Program-made: the position numbers and the translations under genes | Shown: piece after piece, positions 8,023 through 14,576 of the stretch | Layout of the letters: each line of letters starts with the position of its first letter | Numbering within the stretch: the first letter of the stretch is position 1 | The notes under the pieces: generated by a model | The model's database searches: none | Told to the model about the DNA's origin: nothing | Seen by the model: the letters and a program-made list of their open reading frames with translations, nothing else | NCBI GenBank assembly: GCA_964580655.1 | Contig: CAZOMR010000004.1 | Location: 1 to 34,478 of the forward strand | Length of the DNA stretch: 34,478 nucleotides | DNA from: CAZOMR01 sp964580655 | Lineage (GTDB): Bacteria > RBG-13-61-14 > CAZOMR01 | Direction: 5' to 3'

Positions 8023-9704
8023 CTCTAAGCCGAATTCGCAAACTCTCGCAATACGGGGTCCTGATACTTTTTCTGTTCTGTCTTTACATGGCTCATTATC
8101 CCTATGTGCCTTACATACCCGTTGATGTGTTTCTGCGCCTGGACCCTCTGGTGGGAATCACGGCCATGCTCACGGGCAAGGTTTTTATCCCTGCGCTCCT
8201 GCTCTCTCTTATCACCTTATTATCCGCGGTAGTCTTAGGCCGGACTTTTTGTGGCTGGTTCTGTCCCATGGGCACCACCATTGATATTTTCGAGAAAATC
8301 CTTTACAGAGGAAAACACCCACGAAAGGGAGAGGGCCTCCGCCGTTTAAGGAGCTTGAGTTACATCATCCTGATCATCATCGTGTTTTCTTCTCTTTTCG
8401 GACTCTCGCTCGGCCCGTTCCTTGATCCCATTCCGCTGGTTACGAGGATTTACACATTTCTCTTCTATCCCGTGATTATCTTTCTTGCCAACCTGGGCAT
8501 TGACTGGCTCCGGCCTCTGGCAGAGCGCTTGAGCCTTGGCTCCCTTGAATACCTCAGCCTTTTTCAGCCAACCTACGCGGCCAACATAATCACCCTGATA
8601 ATATTCATTGTCATCATTTCACTGAGCCGCGTGGAATCGCGCTTCTTCTGCCGCTATATCTGCCCGCTTGGAGCGCTTCTCGGAATCTGCTCCCGCTATA
8701 ACCTCTGGCAAAAGCGCGTCTCGGATTCTTGCACCGACTGCAAGAAATGTTTCCAGCAATGTCCCACTGGAGCCATTGAATTAGATACCTGGCAGGATCG
8801 CGAGGCCGAGTGCATAAAGTGTATGCTATGCAGGGACATCTGCCCGGTCAATGCCATCACCTATCCTATCGCTATCCCCCGGCGCGCGCCTGAACCAGGG
8901 GTAGACCTCTCCAGACGCCAGGCTATACTGGCCGGGGCATCCGGGCTGGCCCTGGCACTCACTGCGGACACCGGGATAGCCCTCTCAAGACGCGATGTGG
9001 ATATTATCCGCCCACCAGGAGCTCTTCCGGAACCGGAGTTCCTCGCTACCTGCGTCCGTTGCGGGGAATGTATCAAGGCCTGTCCCACCAATACGCTCCA
9101 GGCTGACGGCTTGACCCGCGGCCTTCATGGCTTCTGGGCACCGCGGCATCAGATGCGCCTCGGGGCTTGTGAGCAGGATTGTAACCTCTGTGGCCAGGTC
9201 TGCCCCACCGCCGCCATCCGCAACATTCCCCTGGAAGAAAAAAAGTTCGCGCGTATAGGCACCGCAGTGATCTTCAAAAACCACTGTATAGCCTGGGAGG
9301 GTGACAAGGCCTGCCTGGTCTGCGACGAGGTCTGTCCTTATAATGCCATCATCTTTCAGTCCAGGGGAAAAAGAGGCCGCCATCCGGTGGTAGTGGAGTC
9401 GCGCTGTAATGGTTGCGGCTTTTGCGAGAACAAGTGCCCGGTGGAGGGCGCATCAGCTATTGTGGTGAGACAGAAAGGCGAGATAAGGCTTAGTAAGGGG
9501 TCTTACTATAAAGAGGCTCTTGCCAGGGGCCTTGATCTAAGCGCACCGGAGGACGAGTATGAACCGGAGCAGGGGTTCGGGGAAGGAGGTCGCGGAGGGA
9601 GACTGAAAGATGAACCAGGGGCCGGAGACCAGGAGGGCCGCGAAAGAGGAGGTTCCGGGGGAGATCGTGGACGGAGGAATGCCTTTGATAAATATTTTGA
9701 GTAA
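8019..9704 (+). CDS. NapH-NapG-like fused polyferredoxin membrane protein
   Basis: A 561-aa iron-sulfur protein that appears to fuse NapH and NapG. The N-terminal half has about five membrane segments, the two Cys motifs FCGWFCPMG (near residue 80) and FCRYICPLG, then two 4Fe-4S motifs (CTDCKKCFQQCP and CIKCMLCRDICP), as in NapH/MauN. Near residue 299 comes SRRQAILAGASGLALAL, a twin-arginine-like signal. After it are four cluster motifs (CVRCGECIKACP, CEQDCNLCGQVCP, CLVCDEVCP, CNGCGFCENKCP), as in NapG/MauM. Such proteins pass electrons from quinol to periplasmic reductases. A Gly/Arg-rich acidic tail of about 60 aa ends the protein. The start has AAGGAGG upstream. No nitrate reductase gene is nearby, so the electron acceptor is unknown. 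Confidence 0.88.
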   Translation: MTLSRIRKLSQYGVLILFLFCLYMAHYPYVPYIPVDVFLRLDPLVGITAMLTGKVFIPALLLSLITLLSAVVLGRTFCGWFCPMGTTIDIFEKILYRGKHPRKGEGLRRLRSLSYIILIIIVFSSLFGLSLGPFLDPIPLVTRIYTFLFYPVIIFLANLGIDWLRPLAERLSLGSLEYLSLFQPTYAANIITLIIFIVIISLSRVESRFFCRYICPLGALLGICSRYNLWQKRVSDSCTDCKKCFQQCPTGAIELDTWQDREAECIKCMLCRDICPVNAITYPIAIPRRAPEPGVDLSRRQAILAGASGLALALTADTGIALSRRDVDIIRPPGALPEPEFLATCVRCGECIKACPTNTLQADGLTRGLHGFWAPRHQMRLGACEQDCNLCGQVCPTAAIRNIPLEEKKFARIGTAVIFKNHCIAWEGDKACLVCDEVCPYNAIIFQSRGKRGRHPVVVESRCNGCGFCENKCPVEGASAIVVRQKGEIRLSKGSYYKEALARGLDLSAPEDEYEPEQGFGEGGRGGRLKDEPGAGDQEGRERGGSGGDRGRRNAFDKYFE

Positions 9705-9758
9705 GGGATAGAAGGGTATAAACCATGAAGGTCAAGGTGGCGGATTGAGATTAAACCC

Positions 9759-9998
9759 TTGGCCGAGAAGCAGTACCATAAATTTGACAGGAAGATGAGG
9801 AAGCGGCTCAAGGGGGCGTTACAGGAGCTTGAGAAGGAAGAGAATCCGTTTTCCCACCCGAGCGTGAGACCCCTGACAGGAGAGCTTAAGGGAGACTTTC
9901 GGATGAGGGCCGGGGAGTGGCGTGTGCTCTTCACGCCGGACAAGGACACGGAGGTGCTTCAGGTTTACGCGATTCTTCCGCGAGGCGATACGTATTGA
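9759..9998 (+). CDS. RelE-family toxin-like protein, solitary, start uncertain
   Basis: From the TTG at 9759 this is 79 aa with a RelE-fold core: NPFSHPSVRPLTGELKGDFRMRAGEWRVLFTPD and the closing VYAILPRGDTY. The TTG codes for a leucine inside the conserved N-terminal strand; the same frame upstream reads WRIEIKP but has no start codon after the TGA at 9726. An ATG at 9725, preceded by GAAGGG, is in another frame and reads only seven codons before stopping. Removing one base near 9733-9736 would join the two. There is no antitoxin gene beside it. It is probably a decayed or mis-sequenced orphan toxin. Confidence 0.65.
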   Translation: MAEKQYHKFDRKMRKRLKGALQELEKEENPFSHPSVRPLTGELKGDFRMRAGEWRVLFTPDKDTEVLQVYAILPRGDTY

Positions 9999-10004
9999 AG
10001 CAAA

Positions 10005-10080
10005 ACTGAAAGACATTGACATCAGGTTTGATGCCCTTAAGCCCTGCCCCTTTAATGTTCGCACTGAAAGACGCTGACAT
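10005..10080. repeat. Short direct repeat at the 3' end of the GT39-like gene
   Basis: ACTGAAAGACATTGACAT (10005-10022) and ACTGAAAGACGCTGACAT (10063-10080) match at 16 of 18 positions, 58 bp apart. The second copy overlaps the C-terminal codons of the minus-strand glycosyltransferase gene; the first lies just beyond its stop. This may be a partial duplication of the gene end. Confidence 0.4.
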
Positions 10081-11434
10081 TATTTTCATCATATCCTGCG
10101 GAGTGCCATGTTTTAAGGAGTTTACATTTTCGCGAGAGATACCGTGTGTTGAGATTTCCCCATGACCAGGGATGAGATGCTACCACCAAAGAGCCGCTCG
10201 CTTTATCCGGCTCAATATCCTTGCCCATTGTCACGGGGATCGCGCTTGGCAGGTAATACCGGAACTCCTCTGCTGAAAGGCCGATAGAATAGACCTGTTC
10301 AGAGGGATGATGAGTCTGAATCCATCTAGCCGCAGGCCGAAAGCCCTGCATACCCAGACGGTAATATTCAGCCAGTGGACGGAGCACAAGGGCTAAAAGT
10401 AGAACGGCCATTATCGCGAATGCCAGGCGCTTGAGCTTTATCCATTTACTCAATGCCTCTATGCCGCATGCGATAATGAGGAAGTAAAAAGGAAGGAAGA
10501 AAGCCAGGAACCTGTGGTAGATGAATAGTTCCATAAAGGATGTGACAAGCAGGATGAGGATAACCGGGATTATAAAGGCCGCGCTCGCGATGGGCCTCTT
10601 GAAGAAGCCCTGGATCAGACCGATCAGGAAAAGGCCTGCCATTATCAGGGATAGATATGGATGTCCCCTTCCTGCTCCCCAATCCTCGCTCCATTGGATG
10701 ATAAAGGCCCCGGAGAGGTCCCTTCCGGAGGACACGCGTGCCCCTGTCTCCAGGAATTTCATCATGGAGCTGAACATTGGCGCATAAAGGATCAAAGCGG
10801 CCACGGCCACAGCCAGTGCCGCGTAGAAAGGCTTCCATCCGGCCCCTGGTTCTCGCCATAGTCTGAAGCCCAGAAAGACCAGCGCATGCGAGGCTATGAT
10901 GAATGCGCTGTATGGGTGAAAGTAGATCGCGGCAAGACTGAAAAAGAAATAAAGCCATGCGCGCCCCTGGCGGAATTCCTGGATCAACTCAAGGAAGAGC
11001 ATCTGTGAGACCAGGCCGCACAGGATCATACCGGCATAGCCCCGGGCTTCCTGTGCGAACCAGACCGGCCACTTGGAAAAGCAAAAAAGCAGGGATGCCA
11101 CCAGGGCGACACGGCCTGGGAATACCCTCCGGCCCAGAACATAGAGCGCCGGGACTGTGATGCTTCCGAGGATCAGGGAAGGAAGGCGCACACTGAATTC
11201 ACTTTCACCAAATATCCCGATTGAAAGTCTGGCCAGTAGATTTGAGAGAACATGATTATTGGGCCTGGGCATCGAGGTCAGCATCTTGGACAGGGGGGCG
11301 TGGATGTAGTTGAGAATAGTGTAAAGCTCATCATACCAGAAGCCCTGGTTGATTTGATAAATTCTCGCGCCAAGGGCGAATAGCAGGAGAACGACGGGGA
11401 TCAGAGTTTCTCTCTTCAATATTCTTTCGCTCAT
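10052..11434 (-). CDS. GT39/PMT-like membrane glycosyltransferase
   Basis: A 460-aa GT-C fold glycosyltransferase of the dolichyl-phosphate-mannose-protein mannosyltransferase/ArnT type, which moves a sugar from a polyprenyl-phosphate donor to protein or lipid at the outer face of the inner membrane. The first membrane helix is followed by FWYDELYT with the acidic pair Asp35-Glu36, the catalytic signature of these enzymes. RLPS..LGSITVPALYVLGRRVFPGRVALVASLL and FAQEARGYAG are also typical. About ten further hydrophobic helices follow, with a small soluble C-terminal part. The ATG overlaps the stop of the upstream phosphorylase by 4 nt (ATGA), so the two are coupled. Donor and acceptor cannot be told from sequence. 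Confidence 0.88.
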   Translation of the reverse strand: MSERILKRETLIPVVLLLFALGARIYQINQGFWYDELYTILNYIHAPLSKMLTSMPRPNNHVLSNLLARLSIGIFGESEFSVRLPSLILGSITVPALYVLGRRVFPGRVALVASLLFCFSKWPVWFAQEARGYAGMILCGLVSQMLFLELIQEFRQGRAWLYFFFSLAAIYFHPYSAFIIASHALVFLGFRLWREPGAGWKPFYAALAVAVAALILYAPMFSSMMKFLETGARVSSGRDLSGAFIIQWSEDWGAGRGHPYLSLIMAGLFLIGLIQGFFKRPIASAAFIIPVILILLVTSFMELFIYHRFLAFFLPFYFLIIACGIEALSKWIKLKRLAFAIMAVLLLALVLRPLAEYYRLGMQGFRPAARWIQTHHPSEQVYSIGLSAEEFRYYLPSAIPVTMGKDIEPDKASGSLVVASHPWSWGNLNTRYLSRKCKLLKTWHSAGYDENNVSVFQCEH

Positions 11435-12180
11435 GAGGATTCGGCGCCATAGAAAGAAAGTGCGGCCTTAAGCGACAGGCTGGCCGCCTTGCGTAGATGT
11501 GCGATGAAACGCGGAGAGGTGAATCCGGGACGCCAGTTCAGCTCAAATAGTTCATCCGAGACAACAAGCAGTGCGCCCACCTCGACCCCGAGAAACCGGC
11601 CGGCAGTAAAAAGCGCGGCAAGCTCCATCTCCACCCCGAGTACGCCCTGCTCGCCATAGGTTTTTACCTTGGCCAGTGTCTCCCGGTAGAGAGCGTCCGT
11701 GGTCCAGGTCCGGCCCTCATGAAAAGGCTCGCCAGCCTCCTGCAGGGCCACTCGCAAGGCAGAGCTGGCTTTTTCAGAAGCATCCGGCGGATGATCTTCA
11801 GGATGATAATGGGCAGAGGTCCCTTCTTCACTCAACGCGGAATTGGCGAGAATGAAGTCCCCTATCCTCACTTCTTTGCGCAAGGACCCGCAAACCCCCA
11901 GCAGGATAAAATATCTACAGCCCTGTGCCGCGCACCGCTCCAGTGCCATCACGGCCATAGGCGCTCCCTGGCCCGGGCCGAAAAGCGTGACCTCCCTCTG
12001 CTTGCGCCGGAGGCGATAGACCCTTCCGGGGATAAGATGCCGCTTCTGCTTCTTGCCTCTCAGCAGAGCCGCGGCCATTGAAAGATATGGCCCTACCGGG
12101 CAGAAGATCACCGGGCCATTGATCTCAGCCTCAAACCGGCTCCGCCTCGGACTGACTATAATCTCTTCTTCGGTGGACAC
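11431..12180 (-). CDS. Nucleoside phosphorylase family protein
   Basis: A 249-aa member of the phosphorylase superfamily (PF01048), which cleaves nucleosides to base plus ribose-1-phosphate or by hydrolysis. GPGQGAPMAVMALERCAAQGCRYFILLGVCGSL is the phosphate/ribose-site strand-turn region, GRTWTTDALYRE a middle loop, and GVEMELAALFTAGRFLGVEVGALLVVSDE holds the Glu-Met-Glu ribose-binding motif and the terminal aspartate. It resembles uridine phosphorylase-like members more than trimeric purine enzymes. The start is GTG at 12180, with AGGTGA about 8 nt upstream. It is translationally coupled to the GT39-like gene, an unusual partner. The true base specificity is unknown. Confidence 0.87.
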   Translation of the reverse strand: MSTEEEIIVSPRRSRFEAEINGPVIFCPVGPYLSMAAALLRGKKQKRHLIPGRVYRLRRKQREVTLFGPGQGAPMAVMALERCAAQGCRYFILLGVCGSLRKEVRIGDFILANSALSEEGTSAHYHPEDHPPDASEKASSALRVALQEAGEPFHEGRTWTTDALYRETLAKVKTYGEQGVLGVEMELAALFTAGRFLGVEVGALLVVSDELFELNWRPGFTSPRFIAHLRKAASLSLKAALSFYGAESS

Positions 12181-12386
12181 GCTTTTTCACCTGATCATAT
12201 CTTTTCAATTCTTTTCGCTTAAGTCAACATGAATAAATTGCTAAAATTTCATCAATTTGATACTTTTAGTTTTTGATCATGGCCTGGCTGGAAGTCCTGC
12301 GGATCTGAAGGAGGACGGGGAAATCATCAGCTTGCTCATTGAAGGTGTCATCTATAAAATGCTCCAGGTAATAGAAAGGAATGCAG

Positions 12387-13805
12387 ATGAAAAAAATCGC
12401 ATTTGTCTCTGGATTGCTTTCCGTTGTTGCCTTCTCTGCCCAGACCGGGGTTCTTGAGCCCCGCACCTTGACCCGTGATGTGGATGGCGTGGTGGTGACA
12501 GGCTATTTGCTTTCCGGGTTTGTGGGGGTGAAGCCGGAGAGTATCCGGGTTTACGCGGAGAAGCACGGGACACTGAGCCCGGTTCCTTTTCAGGTGGATG
12601 AGCTTACGCCGGATCGGAGTTCCTTCATCCTGCCGGAAGGCCCGAAGCCTAACACCGATCTTTCCGATGGTGTGTTCAGCATTCAGGATGAGATAGCCTT
12701 CATGGCGCATGACCTTGGTGGAAGGGTTGAGAGGGACTCCTGGCCCAATGGCGTTGAGAGCGCGGCCGAGTTGGAGGTTATTGATCCGCTCAATGCCGAA
12801 CAGGCATGGGCATACATATTCAGCTTTGCAGACCCGCCCGCGCCTTCATCCGAGGATTATGTTGTCTGGGACGATGACGCGGAAGAGGTTCGCACCCGGT
12901 ATTATATCAACGGGTATCCACGGAAGGAGGACAAGATTTACTTTTCACGCGCACTTGGCCGGCCGCCCTATGGCACAGGTGTTGACTATATTGACAGGAT
13001 GAAACTGCGCTTTCAATTTGAATCGCGCGGCGGGCTTATCCGGTTCAAGGGCAACGAGGAGATGGCTGGAGCGGACATCCTGAATGCCAGGGACGGCCCT
13101 GTCCGTGTCCTGCGCAAGGGCCAGGTGTATTACGAACTTCCCTTCGGCTACAAATATAACGCGGGCGGAACACTCCAGATTTTCTGGGAGCGCTTCGGCC
13201 AGGGCCCTGTGGAACTGGACATGCTCCCCGGGGTGCGCCTGGTGCTTCGCCGGGCATGGATGATCTCTACCACAGACTTTACTCCGGAGGCTTACGGCAT
13301 GAAATTTTATACCAGCAACAATCCGGAGGGCGTGACGGTTGACGGCCGGATGAGCGAGGCTGAGAGGAATCTGGACTTGCGAGACCTTGCCTGGCAGGGC
13401 GTGACCGGGGACCAGGGAACCATGATCCAGCGTGCGCCCACGAATATTCCGCCCATGACATGGGACGATGCCTTTGTCTATTATGTAGATGATGCCGAGA
13501 GACCTGATCCGCCGGAAGATCATCCGGGAATGATCGGGTGCCTGGTAAGCAAGCTCGACCTGTCACTTCTGCCCAAAGGCCACTGGCGAAGCGCGGCCCT
13601 CTTTTATGTCCCGCCTCCCAACTTTCCCGCAGAGCGCGTGTCGGAATACCTCAACATAGAGGATCATCCCCTGGTGTTAAAGGTGGGCGAGCAGTGGGGC
13701 CGCTCAAACGTCCTGCCCTGGAGCCCGGTCCTCCCTGATGATTACTTCAAAAACTACAAGCCACTACAAGGAGAAATTGATCTAAGGAAAGAAAGAGCAA
13801 GATAA
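12387..13805 (+). CDS. Exported protein of unknown function
   Basis: I do not recognise this 472-aa protein. The start at 12387 is preferred to the ATG at 12381, because GAAAGGA ends at 12380 and gives a 6-nt spacing. MKKIAFVSGLLSVVAFSAQTG looks like an export signal. The mature part is rich in beta-strand-forming and acidic stretches, such as LELMDPLN-like and VVWDDDAEEVRTRYYING, and in aromatic residues. Motifs that stand out are VPFQVDEL near residue 70 and FSIQDEIAFMAHD near residue 105. No cysteine pattern, repeat or membrane anchor was seen apart from the signal. It stands alone between a divergent operon and an RRM gene, and a terminator-like hairpin follows it. Confidence 0.75.
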   Translation: MKKIAFVSGLLSVVAFSAQTGVLEPRTLTRDVDGVVVTGYLLSGFVGVKPESIRVYAEKHGTLSPVPFQVDELTPDRSSFILPEGPKPNTDLSDGVFSIQDEIAFMAHDLGGRVERDSWPNGVESAAELEVIDPLNAEQAWAYIFSFADPPAPSSEDYVVWDDDAEEVRTRYYINGYPRKEDKIYFSRALGRPPYGTGVDYIDRMKLRFQFESRGGLIRFKGNEEMAGADILNARDGPVRVLRKGQVYYELPFGYKYNAGGTLQIFWERFGQGPVELDMLPGVRLVLRRAWMISTTDFTPEAYGMKFYTSNNPEGVTVDGRMSEAERNLDLRDLAWQGVTGDQGTMIQRAPTNIPPMTWDDAFVYYVDDAERPDPPEDHPGMIGCLVSKLDLSLLPKGHWRSAALFYVPPPNFPAERVSEYLNIEDHPLVLKVGEQWGRSNVLPWSPVLPDDYFKNYKPLQGEIDLRKERAR

Positions 13806-13817
13806 AACTACACCAAG

Positions 13818-13861
13818 AAAAACGGGGCGGTTTGCGGAATTGCTGCCCGAGTCGTTTTTTT
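13818..13861 (+). terminator. Intrinsic terminator after the unknown exported protein
   Basis: GGGCGG (13825-13830) pairs with CTGCCC (13843-13848) with one G-T wobble. The flanking AAAACG and CGTTTT can extend the stem past a 4-nt bulge. The stem is followed by seven T (13855-13861). It lies 12 nt after the stop codon, as expected for a rho-independent terminator. Confidence 0.55.
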
Positions 13862-13863
13862 AC

Positions 13864-13892
13864 TTGCTATTTCCGAGGAAAGCATATATACT
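13864..13892 (+). promoter_or_regulatory. Sigma70-like promoter of the RRM gene
   Basis: TTGCTA (13864-13869) and TATACT (13887-13892) are separated by exactly 17 bp, close to the housekeeping consensus. The box pair comes directly after a terminator and before a gene with no other promoter candidate of this quality. Transcription would begin near 13899 and leave a leader of about 160 nt. Confidence 0.55.
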
Positions 13893-13899
13893 AGTATCA

Positions 13900-14061
13900 T
13901 CTGTATGAGACAGTCTATATATATCAATCTGCTCGACAAACTCGCCTTTTGATCGAGGAACGGGTCCCTTACAGGGCGAAACATGCTCGGACATTTCTCG
14001 GGAATTAATATTTAGGCGATTTTCCGGTAATACTGTTCGAAAGAATCAAGGAGAGGAAGAG
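13900..14061 (+). promoter_or_regulatory. Long, possibly structured 5' leader of the RRM gene
   Basis: About 160 nt separate the predicted transcription start from the RRM ATG. Two small hairpins are visible: CTCGA (13932-13936) with TCGAG (13953-13957), and CCCT (13966-13969) with AGGG (13973-13976). The leader ends in a strong AAGGAGAGG ribosome binding site. Cold-inducible RNA-binding protein genes often have long regulatory leaders. No named riboswitch was recognised. Confidence 0.35.
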
Positions 14062-14370
14062 ATGAATATCTATGTAGGAAACATGTCGTATGATGTTACA
14101 GAGGACGAACTGCGCAAGCTTTTCGACACCTACGGTGAGGTGGATTCAGTTAACATCATCAAGGACAAATACAGCGGTCAGTCCAAGGGCTTCGGGTTCG
14201 TTGAGATGAGCGATGACCAGAAAGCCATGGCCGCCATTGAAGGTCTGCACGAGACGGAACTCAAGGGCCGCAACATTAACGTCAACAAGGCCAAGCCCCG
14301 AACAGAACGTCGAGACAACAAAGGAGGAGGAAGGAGCGGATTTGGCGGAGGCGGCGGCCGCCGCTGGTAA
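14062..14370 (+). CDS. RNA-binding protein with RRM domain and Gly-rich tail
   Basis: A 102-aa bacterial RRM protein. RNP2 is NIYVGNM at the N-terminus and RNP1 is KGFGFVEM near residue 52; both carry the aromatic residues that stack on RNA. The fold runs to NVNKAKPR near residue 79. A basic, glycine-rich tail (RRDNKGGGRSGFGGGGGRRW) follows, as in cyanobacterial and other bacterial Rbp proteins linked to cold or stress responses. It binds single-stranded RNA and probably acts in the cytoplasm. It has its own promoter, a long leader and a strong downstream inverted repeat, so it is probably monocistronic. Confidence 0.96.
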   Translation: MNIYVGNMSYDVTEDELRKLFDTYGEVDSVNIIKDKYSGQSKGFGFVEMSDDQKAMAAIEGLHETELKGRNINVNKAKPRTERRDNKGGGRSGFGGGGGRRW

Positions 14371-14393
14371 AAGCAATCGGGTCAGTGGACCGC

Positions 14394-14427
14394 GGCCCCA
14401 CTCGATAGTACACTATCGAGTGGGGCC
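14394..14427 (+). terminator. Strong inverted repeat after the RRM gene, likely terminator
   Basis: GGCCCCACTCGATAGT (14394-14409) and ACTATCGAGTGGGGCC (14412-14427) are perfect 16-bp arms with a 2-nt centre, 24 nt after the RRM stop. Only a weak T-containing stretch (GTCTTAT) follows, so it could terminate or simply protect the transcript 3' end. It lies between convergent genes and could serve both directions. Confidence 0.5.
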
Positions 14428-14576
14428 GTCTTATCTGGCCTGCTTAAGTATTCTCCCCCCGATTAACATTGACAGGAGCAACATTATTGAAATAGATGTA
14501 AGAAACCCGTCAAGAAGCAGGAGCCAGTCACCTAAGAAAAACATGTCCAAGCCACATTGATATTCAAATTGCCTGA

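Noticed and set aside
12254..12457. Plus-strand frame reading DHGLAGSPADLKEDGEI and onward
   Set aside because: It looks somewhat protein-like and could be a gene remnant. It lacks a good start, overlaps the real start of the exported protein at 12387 in another frame, and no family is recognised.
14394..14427. Perfect inverted repeat as a transposon end or attachment site
   Set aside because: It sits 24 nt after a stop codon between convergent genes, with no second copy or integrase in the window. A transcript-end hairpin is the simpler reading.
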